From Volvox africanus (lineage: Eukaryota > Chlorophyta > Chlorophyceae > Chlamydomonadales > Volvocaceae): 64,000 nucleotides of DNA. The notes beneath the pieces are model-generated. The model ran no database searches and was not told the origin of the DNA. It was given only the letters and a program-made list of their open reading frames with translations. The position numbers and the translations under genes are program-made. The DNA lies in the NCBI GenBank assembly GCA_030268105.1, contig BSDZ01000022.1, positions 1,529,001 to 1,593,000 on the forward strand, written 5' to 3'. Positions within the stretch are counted from its first letter, which is position 1. The number at the start of each line of letters is the position of its first letter. Of the stretch, positions 50,165-59,554 are shown in pieces.

Positions 50165-51403
50165 ATGTCGGGATGCGAAGATAGTTCCTATCTGGGCACC
50201 GCAAGCCAGCCCGACGGCGGTCTCGCCGCTAGAACTGTTTTTGCTGATCCCAATACTGTCGGAACTCGTATTATGTCAGATCCCATTGTTCTCCAGACCC
50301 CTTCACACTTAATTGTACCACTGTCGGCAGCGGCTACAACGAGTGAAGGAGCTGGAGCGCAACGGGCTCCGGTAACACCTGCGGTTCAAGAACCTGTCGG
50401 AATACCGGAGGTAATGAAGTTGACCATCCCCGTGCCTAAGCTTAATATATCCGCTGACGAAAAGGCAAAGAATTCAGGACATAGTGTCGCGGATAGGACA
50501 CGGGCCTACGTTCGTGACGCTAGGCAGTATCTGCAAGCGGTGCACGGCGGGGGATGCGACTCCATTAAATGCCTGTTCGTTGGAAATACCCTTGAGGGTG
50601 CTGCAAAGGATTGGTATGACGAGTGGACAACTGCTAGAGTTAAGTATATGTTCGAAAACCTGATTGATGCTCTCCTCGCTCGTTTTGCTACCGAGGTTCG
50701 CTCGCATAGTAATGAGGCTTGTAAGACGCTGGCACAAGGCACGTACCATATGCGTCCACATGAGACCGTTCCTGCTTATCAGTCACGTTTTGAGGCACTG
50801 ATAACTCCTATTGTTAGCTTCCCCGAGGAGGATCGCATCTTTTGGTTTCATCGCGGTCTTACCGAATCCCTTGCGTGATGGTGCGCCACTGACCTTAATG
50901 GAATTCCGTTCCAATCTTATGATACCTTAGTAAGTTTTGCTAGAGGTGCGGAGGTTCGGAATTTGGCTGGTAAAGACGCTAAGCAAATTAATCCTCGTGT
51001 TCACCTGATGCGAGCGCAGGAACTACCTTCGGAGTCGACACCAAAGGACCAGGGTCCTGATCGCCAGCGCCCTGTGGTGGCCGCGACTACCGTTCGGAAG
51101 GAAAGACGGTATGATGCTCGCGGACGCCAAAGCCTAAGTAACCGTGGGTCCGCAGGAGCTGGGCCAAGCTCGGGCCACGTAAAAGGGAAACGAAGGGGGA
51201 GCACGCCGACTGTAGCTGCAATGCAGAACGCTGCTCCTAGTATTAAAAAGCCCCGGACAGAGGATCCATATATGCAGAAGTGGGAGTGCCGACGTTCGGA
51301 GTTTGACCGTCGAAAGTTCGCTAATCTTTGCCTGAGGTGTGCGGGAGAGCACCCTACTCGCGAGTGTCCTTTATTACCGCCTTTCGTGCCTAAGACGACT
51401 TAG
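50165..51403 (+). pseudogene. A-element gag with internal TGA and terminal TAG
   Basis: Structural protein precursor. The frame opens at 50165 (MSGCEDSSYLGTASQPDG), with capsid motif AYVRDARQYLQAVHGG, KDWYDEWTTA and PAYQSRFEALITPI. A basic Gly/Ser/Arg region (KGKRRGSTPT) precedes a zinc knuckle CLRCAGEHPTREC of the form CX2CX3HX4C. An in-frame TGA at 50876-50878 sits where family B has a Lys codon (LAKWCATDL). The minus-strand A copy has the same TGA. The frame ends at TAG 51401-51403, and the downstream frame stays open in phase. Confidence 0.88.
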
Positions 51404-54400
51404 GAAGTTGCCCGGGATGCGGAGGAAGGGACTCCTCCCGGGACTGAAGGAAGTGGACGTGGCCGCTGGCCGTCGTTGCGACCGGCTATGAAGGCTCTTT
51501 TACCTTCCGTTTTTGGACAAATCGAACGGGCTATCGGGCGACGTTTTTCGCTTGACGGTCGAACGGGACTAAATCATTTTGACTCGCTGTGTAATTTATT
51601 TGCACCGCGCTGTCCTCTTTCTTCCCCCTTCCCTCGGGAAACCGACGGTATTACCCAAACTATCTTACGCTGCTGAAGTTTGGTTTGAGGCCCTTCTTTT
51701 GGATTCTAACAGGTTCGAGCCTGCGCTAGGATCACTTCTACTCTCTGCGGAGTTGACTCCAACACGAAATCGTGTTCCTGTCATCGAAATCGGCCTCGGT
51801 GGCCGACTGATGAAGGCGCTTGTGGATACCAACGGCAGCGACGACTTCATCTCGGCAAAGGAGGTGAACACATTGGGGTTGACCCCTCAGTCGTCTGATT
51901 GTGCACAGGTTACCCTCGCTGATGGAGGTAAGCATCCCATCGTGGGCAAGATCACCCTGAGCCTATCGATAGGCCCTCTGCGTGTTAGGGCCCAACCGTA
52001 TGTGCTACAAGGTCTCTCGGAGACGGCACAGTACATTTTGGGTGCCGCGACATTATGGCAGTACCGCGCGCGCATCGATATGGAGTCCACCACACTTAGT
52101 TTGTGCAAAGGGAACCTATCGACTAAGGTACCTTTCCTGTCGTACCAAGATGTCACACCAGAGGAGGGCGGAACTGTTGCGGAGCCTGAGGTTAATTTCG
52201 CTTTAGCGGCGATCGTCCACCGAAATCAAGAACCCAAGCTAATTGGACGCAAAGAGACCGATCGGATGATACGGAAAGGCGCCCATGTGTTGCTTGTGAG
52301 GCCACGGGTGCAATCGAATGCTACCACAGCGCAGTCCACCGTGAAGGATCTTGAGGTCGAAGCCCTCCTGCAAAAATATGCTGATGTCTTTGGCGACATC
52401 CCAGGGCTCCCACCTATGCGACCTGTTGACCATAGGATCCCTCTTGTGACCGGAGCACAACCCATTTCACGACCTATGTACAGGCTAAGCCCGTTGGAGC
52501 TGGATGAAGTGAAGCGGCAAGTGGGGGATCTGCTCGCAAAGGGTATGATTCGGCCCAGCACATCGCCATATTCTGCACCGATGTTGTTTGTCAGTAAGAA
52601 GGATGGGACATTGCGCATGTGCATTGATTATCGGGGCTTGAATGCGAGCACAATTAAAAGTCGCTACCCTTTGCCGCGCGTCGATGACCTGCTCGATAAG
52701 CTGAAAGGTTCGGCTTATTTTTCCTCGATTGACCTTCAACAGGGGTATAATCAGATACGCATCGCTGCTTCTGATATTCCGAAAACCGCTTTCCGGACCC
52801 CTTTTGGTCACTTCGAGTACACGGTCTTATCGTTTGGACTTACTAATGGGCCCGCCACATTTCAAGCAGTGATGGATCGCATGTTCAGACCGTATATCGA
52901 CAGGTTCGTCGTTTGTTATTTGGATGATATTTTAATATATTCCAAGACGCGCAAGGAGCACCTGAAGCATCTCAAGCTCGTGCTTGAGGTGATGAAGCGG
53001 GAGCAATTGTTTGCTAAACGCGCCAAATGTTTTTGGGCGCAGCCTCAAGTGGAGTATTTGGGCCACATCGTGTCGGCCACTGGAATAAGGATGGACCCAC
53101 GGAAGGTAGCTGTGGTTCACGAATGGCCCGCACCCCAGAACCTCACTGAACTACGCCAGTTCTTTGGTTTGACCAACTACTTCCGTAAGTTCATTAGTAA
53201 ATACTCCATTATTGCGGCCCCACTTACAAATCTGACGAGAAAAGGAGATTTCGCTTCTCTCGAGGCCTGGACACCCGGGTGCCAGCGGGCATTCGAAGAG
53301 CTCAAGCGAATCGTCGCCGACGACGTTACCCTCTTTTTCCCTGATTACTCGTTGCTGTTTCGCATAGAAGTAATATCGGATGCTTCCCTGCATGGAAGCG
53401 GCGCTGTATTGTTGCAGGAAGGGCGACCGATCACCTTCATGAGTAAGAAATTCTCGGGTGCGGAGACCCGCTACACGACCGGAGAACAGGAGCTGTTGGC
53501 AGTTCTACATGCTTTAAAGGAATGGTGCTGTTACCTCGAAGGCCGCCCTTTTACATTGAAGACCGACCACAAACCGCTGACATTTTTACAAAGTGTCCCC
53601 ACACTCAACCGACGACAAGCCCGGTGGATGGAGTACTTATCTCGTTTCGACTGTACATGGGAATATATCGCCGGCCGAATTAATATTGCCGACGCCCTCA
53701 GTCGACATCCGTCATTACATGCTGCGATTTTAGCAGCACCGGTGACCCGTTCACGCAGTCAGGAGGTGCCGATAGCAGCGGACCTCGGTCAGCGACTCAA
53801 GGTGGCGTATGAAGTGGATCCATGGCTCGATTCGCCATGTAATGTGGAACATCTGCACAAGCACAACGATTTATGGCTGCGGATGGATGGCTCGACCACA
53901 CAAATCATCGTGCCAAACGATGATGCTTTGCGCTACGATATTCTTGCTTGGTTCCACGAGGGCCCGTTAGCAGGACACCCTGGAAGCACGCGATTGGCAG
54001 AGCTAGTACGACGCTCGTTCTGGTGGCCGCGCGTGGTGAAGGATGCGGAAAACTTCGTGCAAAGGTGCAGTTTATGTCAGCGCAACAAAGCACTATCCGG
54101 TAAGGGCCAGGGTTAATTACAACCTTTACCTATCCCAGATGCCCCTTGGGAAAGTGTTTCAATGGACTTCGTAGTCGCGCTGCCCAAAACTGAGGGGGGA
54201 TACGACTCGGTGTTCGTTATGGTCAATCGTTTGACCAAGATGGTTCATTTAGCCCCCTGAACCTCGTCTTGCACCGCTGAGCAAACAGCACGATTATTTT
54301 TTGATAACGTGGTCCGATTGCATGACGTTCCTAAAAATGTGATATCCGATCGTGGCGGTCAATTCACATCTAAGTTTTGGGAAGCGCTATGTGAACTCGT

Positions 54401-55140
54401 CGGTATGCGCGTTCATTTGAGCACAGCATATCATCCACAATCCGATGGGCAAACCGAACGCACAAATCGCACGTTGGGCGATATGTTATGAAATTTCGTG
54501 GGACGCACACCCTCTGTTATGGATACGTTTCTGACTTTGGCAGAACTTGCGCTTAACAACGCTGTTAATCGCTCTACAGGTCAAAGTCCTTTCTTTCTGA
54601 ATTATGGATTTCATACTACAGAAACAGACTACTATAATAAATCCAAACGAGACGTAGCATTTTCATTGGGACAAATGGTTTTATTGAGCACTAAGAACCT
54701 ACGTTCGCTCGCCGACGGTTCCCAGAAATTACTACCTCGCTGGATTGGCCCATATCCCGTTGTTCGCATGGTAGGAAATGTAGCTGTGGAGCTATCCCTA
54801 CCCTCTGACATGAATATTCATCCCACGTTTCATATCTCCCTCATCCATCCTTATCGTGGTACAGCACCCGTTACAAACGACACCGATGCCCCTGCAGTAA
54901 TGGACCCCGGTCCCGAGACCTGGATTGCAGGCAAACAAAAGGTGTACGATGTAGAGTGAATCCTAGATTATTGGGTTCGTCGTATAGGCCGACAACGACG
55001 AAAGCGGAAGGTACACGAGTTCCTGGTCAAGTGAACTGGCTATTCTAGTGAGCACAACTCTTGGGAGCCGAGGCATAACTTCTCGCCAGAAATGAAGCCC
55101 CTATTGGAGGAAGCTCGTCTACGTGCCACACAGACCCAAT
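51404..55140 (+). pseudogene. A-element pol: protease, RT, RNase H, integrase, chromodomain (broken)
   Basis: In the gag frame after the UAG, RGRWPSLRPAMKALLPS opens the linker. A deletion near 51637 shifts the frame into the long frame 51579-54116. This holds protease ALVDTNGSDDFIS (DTN for DTG), RT DLLAKGMIRPSTSPYSAP, SSIDLQQGYNQIRI and FVVCYLDDILIYSKT, RNase H DASLHGSGAVLLQ and TDHKPLTFLQ, and integrase zinc residues in HPGSTRLAEL...CSLCQRNK. A TTA-to-TAA change at 54114 and a TGA near 54258 break the integrase. The core resumes with SDRGGQFTSKFWEALCELV and AYHPQSDGQTERTNRTLG. About 54940-55138 encodes a chromodomain (VHEFLVK, TGYSSEHNSWEPRHNF) with two stops. The chromodomain places it among chromoviruses, whose integration is guided to particular chromatin. 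Confidence 0.9.
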
Positions 55141-55186
55141 GATCTCGGCAGTCGATGCTGTCCGATGCAGCGAGGACGCTGCATAC

Positions 55187-55196
55187 GGGAGGGGGG
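55187..55196 (+). promoter_or_regulatory. Polypurine tract of the plus-strand A element
   Basis: gggagggggg lies directly before an LTR-type TGTTGTAC. The corresponding minus-strand copy has gggaggggggatag before the true A LTR. It primes plus-strand DNA synthesis in such elements. Confidence 0.7.
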
Positions 55197-55460
55197 TGTT
55201 GTACCTCTCCTTCGCGTTTGCTCATAAGTATCTGCACGTCTGGGGACTTTCGATACCAATGCGCGAGCACTTGCAAGTGCAGGAAGGCAAGCGAGAGCAA
55301 ACAGAGACAGCGGAAGACTTCAAGGCAAGAAGAGATATAACTTACAATCTTACAGACAGAAGCGATGCAATGGATGTAATCACCGTCAGCGCCGGAAGCA
55401 AGCAATCATCATGCGGCGGTGATAAGCAAAGTTCAGGCTTAGCTCGGGCTAAGTAGGATA
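55197..55460 (-). repeat. Inverted B LTR end fused to the A element
   Basis: TGTTGTACCTCTCCTTCGCG onward is the reverse complement of the last 260 or so bases of the B LTR. It ends at aagtaggata, where the microsatellite tail of the LINE begins. Confidence 0.85.
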
Positions 55461-57101
55461 ATAATAATAATAATAATGGTACGCCGGCCGGAGCCTGGCG
55501 TGTGTTAAGGGGGTGGGGAACTGAGGGGCAGCATAGCCGTCCCTGTATGCCCACACCACCGTGGGTAGCCGTTTTGGTTTTACCGGTTATTTGGCTGCAC
55601 CCTCTAGTGCTCGCCGCGCCCGTATGATGGCACCCGCTGTTTCGATTGTTTGCCGGTGTAGGTGCAGGCAGGTCTTCTGGGCATGTTCCGCGGAGGAGCC
55701 GAGCCTGCACAGGAGCGGTTTTAGCATTTTGGTTAGGGTCCCTGTGCTGCCCAGGGTGACGATTTGCGCCTCAGTGTAGTGCACCTTCCATCCTGCTTTC
55801 GTGAGTTCCTCTGTTAGCCGTGCGTGTTGTGCAGTTTTCTGTTCGAGTTTGTCGGTGTGTTGCAGGTCGCTAGTGTAGCCCACTTCGACAATGTACACAT
55901 CGTGCGTGAGCTTGCATTCCGGCCCCTGGTACCGTTTGCGCTGGGTTGTGCGCGTGGGGAGGTTGGGAATGAACATGATGTCTGGGCGGAGGCGGCGGAT
56001 TTCCTCGTCTCCTAGGTGTGGCAGCATCCATTTGGGGAGGCGCGTCCCGCTGCAGTACGGTGGGAGATCCACTTCTTTACCTGCGTCCATAATCATGAAG
56101 CCACCACCGTTACAGCCCCCGTGGACGCAGTCGGCAATAGTGCGCGTCACTAGGTTATGCCGGTTGATGTACATGCCTTTCATGGTTGGGTGGGGGCACC
56201 CGCCGAGTATGTGGGCTCCTGAGTCGGGTGTGGGGCCGGTCGTTCCGCAGCTGCGGCAAATAGGGCAGTTTCCGTCTCTGCCACGTCCGTACAGTTTCTG
56301 CAGCTTTGCATTGTATAGCAGCCCGTATCTAGCTTTCAGTATTTGGAGTTTGAGCCAGTGCGGCGTCTTTGGGTTGCTGAGGAAGGCATTGCTGGTTTTG
56401 GGGTCTAACTTCGAGGCGGTGTTACGCCATTTTTCGGTTAGGATTGTGTCGTTTGTACAGCCTGCGAAGGTATCCTGTTGGAGACACTTATAGAGGCCTT
56501 TGTTCAGGTCGCTAATGTAAAAGCAAGTGTCGCGCTGTTTTAGCCAGAACACTTTATCGAACGTGACGCTGTCTGCCTTTTCAGTAAAAGTTGCCGGAAT
56601 CTCGCCTTGTGCGACAGATGTTGCTCCTTTGTCAGCTTTGTCATTACCAGCAAGGCCGGTATGCGATTTCACTTTCAAGAAGTGGACGGTTATGTTCTGG
56701 TGGGCGTAGTCGTACAGTAGTTCAGCGATATCCATGAGTAAGGCTTTGTGCTTGGAAATGTGCAATTTACTCGGATCGTTTACTGCTCTTTTGATAAGAT
56801 CCAGTGATGCTTGTGAATCAGTGGCAATTGTAAGGTCGCTGTTCACTTCCTTTTGCGTTGATAGGGCCACGAGTATTGCCGCCAGCTCTGCCCGTTGAAT
56901 GGTATTAGTGCATCCGACGCCTGCTGGGTCGATGTACAATGTTTTTCCGGTGGGTCCACAATACGCAGCCGCACCCAGCTTGTTCGGACCGTCATTTTCA
57001 GCCGGTTTAATGCAGCTACTGTCAGTCCAGATGATATCTTGTGGGTACACACGGAGTGGTATTTGTCCGGGGAAAGCTGCTGTCAGGCGCTGCTGGAGCA
57101 T
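55461..57101 (-). mobile_element. 5'-truncated LINE with RNase H and nuclease-like C-terminus
   Basis: On the minus strand the element ends in an (ATT)n tail (plus-strand ataataataat at 55461-55477), preceded by a 3' untranslated region that recurs at 6027-6076. The open frame 57101 down to 55587 is uninterrupted, so the copy is young or selected. The 5' part (endonuclease and RT) is missing. The left flank is an inverted B LTR piece and the right flank a forward B LTR piece. Confidence 0.85.
55587..57101 (-). CDS. LINE ORF2 C-terminal part: RNase H, zinc motif, restriction-like nuclease candidate
   Basis: About 505 residues, open throughout. RNase H: WTDSSCIK, QRAELAAILVALSTQ, IATDSQASLDLIK and VKSHTGLAGNDKADKGA give the complete D-E-D-D set. 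Next is CPICRSCGTTGPTPDSGAHI then GGCPH, a Cys/His zinc-binding pattern, followed by RHNLVTRTIADCV. Near the C-terminus are RRLRPDIMFIP and DVYIVEVGYTSD, then a Lys/Gln-rich helix (KLEQKTAQHARLTEEL). The last group resembles the PD..E..K layout of restriction-like endonucleases in some LINEs. Green algae are known to carry LINEs of the RandI/Dualen type with such a domain, so this is a reasonable but unproved match. The extra N-terminal codons to 57155 come from LTR sequence. Confidence 0.8.
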   Translation of the reverse strand: MLQQRLTAAFPGQIPLRVYPQDIIWTDSSCIKPAENDGPNKLGAAAYCGPTGKTLYIDPAGVGCTNTIQRAELAAILVALSTQKEVNSDLTIATDSQASLDLIKRAVNDPSKLHISKHKALLMDIAELLYDYAHQNITVHFLKVKSHTGLAGNDKADKGATSVAQGEIPATFTEKADSVTFDKVFWLKQRDTCFYISDLNKGLYKCLQQDTFAGCTNDTILTEKWRNTASKLDPKTSNAFLSNPKTPHWLKLQILKARYGLLYNAKLQKLYGRGRDGNCPICRSCGTTGPTPDSGAHILGGCPHPTMKGMYINRHNLVTRTIADCVHGGCNGGGFMIMDAGKEVDLPPYCSGTRLPKWMLPHLGDEEIRRLRPDIMFIPNLPTRTTQRKRYQGPECKLTHDVYIVEVGYTSDLQHTDKLEQKTAQHARLTEELTKAGWKVHYTEAQIVTLGSTGTLTKMLKPLLCRLGSSAEHAQKTCLHLHRQTIETAGAIIRARRALEGAAK

Positions 57102-57854
57102 GAATGACTTATGCATATGAATGAACTTGCATGACATAAATGTATTTGCATACATTTATACACGTTTAGGCATGTTATCATTATACATCACGACATCGCA
57201 TCATGGCTGATCCGCCTAGCATGCATGAAATCCCGAACGATCGAGAAGTGCATTATGCTCGTGCTATGAAACGATAAGTAATATTATTTGATATAATATT
57301 ACTTCATTACAGCACACGTTGAGAGCGCCGCACTCGTCGCGATACATGCCTTGCAACCGATTATCGTTATTCGGACCCTTGCGTCATGCGAATGCCGGAA
57401 AGGCTTATCGATTGTTATACATGAACATTGCCTCTACGCAGTAGGGTTGTCACACTTAGGATCGGCCTCCTAGTGTGAATTGTACGGCGTAACAATGCTG
57501 CAAGTATAACAGATGCGAGGACGGCTAAGTAAGAGAGAGATTCCAATACCAGAGAACACTCGTGTGTTCAACACTCTTCTTGCAAATCGCTATCCTACTT
57601 AGCCCAAGCTAAGCCTGAACTTCGCTTATCACCGCCACGTGATGATTGCTTGCTTCCGGCGCTGACGGCGATTACATCCATTGCATCGCTTCTGTCTGTA
57701 AGATTGTAAGTTATATCTCTTCTTGCCTTGAAGTCTTCCGCTGTGTCTGTTTGCTCTCGTGTGCCTTGCTGTACTTGCAAGTGCTCGCGCATCGGTATCT
57801 CAAGTCCCCAGACGCGCAGATACTTATGAGCAAACTCGAAGAAGAGGTACAACA
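57102..57854 (+). repeat. Truncated B LTR (5' LTR of the long B element)
   Basis: Matches the B LTR at 46761-47596 from the gcatatgaatgaacttgcatg region to the terminal GAAGAGGTACAACA. The first 90 or so bases are missing, cut at the LINE junction. Confidence 0.85.
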
Positions 57855-57857
57855 AAT

Positions 57858-57872
57858 TGGTATCGAGACAGG
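57858..57872 (+). promoter_or_regulatory. Primer-binding site of the B element
   Basis: TGGTATCGAGACAGG starts three bases after the LTR. It differs from the A site only at the 3' end (ACAGG for ACGGG), so both families probably use the same or a closely related tRNA primer. Confidence 0.72.
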
Positions 57873-57921
57873 TTCGTTGCCTAACTGTCTCTTTGTGTCA
57901 AATCGGAAGTAGGTTCTTTCT

Positions 57922-58335
57922 ATGGCGAGTACCAGCGACGAGCCACGAGGACCGCTAGACACTTTCGCCGAAGATCTAGGCCGCGCTGTATTGGACGCCA
58001 CTGCTTCCGGTTTGTAATCGTTTGATTGATTTTGTCTATTGTTGCACTTGTTGTGTAAGTGTATGCTCTGAGTCGCAGGTAATCTCAGCGCTCCGGCATT
58101 GCTTGCCGCGACAACTGAGACCGGCTTTCGTCCGGACCAGTTGGCGACTCTTATCGCCCAAACTACGGAGATTAGGACTCAGCTGGGCAAGTACTTGCTG
58201 AGTTTGCTGAATCTCCTCAAGAGTACTGTCGGTAGGCTCACCGAATCGTTTTGTACTCTTGCTCTTGCGATAGAAGTCGTCTTCTTTTACGCAAGCCTAG
58301 GGTATTGCTTCGTGTCCCATGTCTATGGAACGTGA
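57922..58335 (+). CDS. B-element ORF0 with intron-like segment 58010-58078
   Basis: The ATG at 57922 opens MASTSDEPRGPLDTFAEDLG, with stop TAA at 58015-58017 after 31 codons. Removing 58010-58078 (GTTTGTAATC to GAGTCGCAG, 69 bases) joins it in frame to GNLSAPALLAATTETG and EIRTQLGKYLLSLLNLLKS. The frame then runs to TGA at 58333-58335, overlapping the gag ATG at 58319. Compared with family A the first exon keeps MAS...PLDTF.EDLG.AVLDA.ASGL, and the second keeps T.EI..L..YL..LL.LL.STVG. A membrane or coiled-coil role is possible for the Leu-rich part, but no family was recognised. Confidence 0.55.
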
Positions 58336-59554
58336 CGATACGCCGCTCACTAGCTTAGCAAGCCAACCCGACTTTGTTGTGGCTGCTAGAGCTCCGGATA
58401 AAGGTCTTGAGACTGTTGGCACGCAAGCCACTCAAGAGCCTCTTGTCCTTCAGACCCCTGCTCACTTAATTGTGCCGCATTCAGCAGTTAATACAAATAT
58501 GGACAACACTGCTGGTCCACGGGTTCTACCATCACCTCAAATGCAAGGGCACGCTGCCATTCCTGAGGTGATGAGATTGACAATTCCCGTTCCTAGGCTT
58601 ACGATCTCGCTGGGTGAAAAGACACCAGGACCTAGCATAGCCGATGCAACTCGTGCGTACATGCGTGACGCCAAAAAGTACCTCCAGGCTGTTCATGGTG
58701 GAGATAATGATGGTATCAGGTGTCTTTTCGTTGGCAACACCCTCGAGGGCTCAGCGAAGAACTGGTATCACGAATGGACCACCGCCTGGATCGACTATAC
58801 TTTTGACGAGTTGATTGCTGCTCTGCTTGCACAGTTTGCTACTGAGGTACAAGCGTGTGATGTGGAGGCTCGCAAGGTTTTGGCGGCCGGTACCTATCAC
58901 ATGCATCGGGGTGAAAACGTGCCTGCGTACCAGTCACGCTTCGAAGCACTAGTGACCCCCATCGCTGACCTCACCGAGAATGAGTGTGTCTTCTGGTTTA
59001 AGCGAGGCCTGACGAAACTTTTGGCTAAGTGGTGCGCTACTGACTTGTCTGGGGTGCCGCTCAAGTCGTATGATGCCTTGGTCACATTTGCTAGGGGTAC
59101 AGAGGTACGACTCCTTGCCGGTGAGGAAGAAGTCAAGTCTACCCCTCGTGCAAATGCTGTGCAAGTGCAGGATCCGCTTGGGGAAGCTGTGGCTCTAGAC
59201 CAGGAACTTGGAGCTACCCGTCCCGCGCCTACTGCCACGGCTCAACGCAGCAACCGGCAACGCAAGGCGCGCGGGGGCGCTAGCTCAGGTGTCCACGGGT
59301 CAGTAGGAGCAGGTCCGAGCTCGGACCCAGCTAAGAGCAGGAAGCGTGGGGGCGTGCCGTCGACGGCAGCCGCACAGCGCTCTATCCCCGACGCAAAGCG
59401 GACTCGCACAGATGACCCATTGATGCCAAAATGGAATTGCAATCGATCCGAGTTCGAACGTCGGAAAGGGGCCAATGTTTGCCTACGGTGCGCGGAGAGC
59501 CATCCTACGAAGGATTGCCCGTTGCTGCCGCCGTTGGTCCCTAAGCCGAAATAG
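58319..59554 (+). CDS. B-element gag
   Basis: Intact 411-codon frame. MSMERDDTPLTSLASQPDF opens it; AYMRDAKKYLQAVHGG and KNWYHEWTTAWIDYTFDEL mark the capsid-like region, with PAYQSRFEALVTPIADL following. A Ser/Gly/Arg-rich basic stretch precedes the zinc knuckle CLRCAESHPTKDC (CX2CX3HX4C), which would bind the packaged RNA. It ends in PLVPKPK and a TAG at 59552-59554, after which the same frame stays open for 344 codons into protease. Unlike the A copies it has no internal TGA. Confidence 0.9.
   Translation: MSMERDDTPLTSLASQPDFVVAARAPDKGLETVGTQATQEPLVLQTPAHLIVPHSAVNTNMDNTAGPRVLPSPQMQGHAAIPEVMRLTIPVPRLTISLGEKTPGPSIADATRAYMRDAKKYLQAVHGGDNDGIRCLFVGNTLEGSAKNWYHEWTTAWIDYTFDELIAALLAQFATEVQACDVEARKVLAAGTYHMHRGENVPAYQSRFEALVTPIADLTENECVFWFKRGLTKLLAKWCATDLSGVPLKSYDALVTFARGTEVRLLAGEEEVKSTPRANAVQVQDPLGEAVALDQELGATRPAPTATAQRSNRQRKARGGASSGVHGSVGAGPSSDPAKSRKRGGVPSTAAAQRSIPDAKRTRTDDPLMPKWNCNRSEFERRKGANVCLRCAESHPTKDCPLLPPLVPKPK

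Larger units (their letters stand above)
48885..55196 (+). mobile_element. Plus-strand A-family chromovirus lacking its 3' LTR
   Basis: A 5' LTR, primer-binding site, ORF0, gag and pol with chromodomain are in order. The polypurine tract (gggagggggg, 55187-55196) is followed not by an A LTR but by an inverted B LTR beginning TGTTGTACCTC. Compared with the minus-strand copy it has a deletion of about 250 bases in the gag-pol linker near 51637, a deletion of about 120-150 bases after 54617, and several point stops. It is inactive. Confidence 0.88.
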
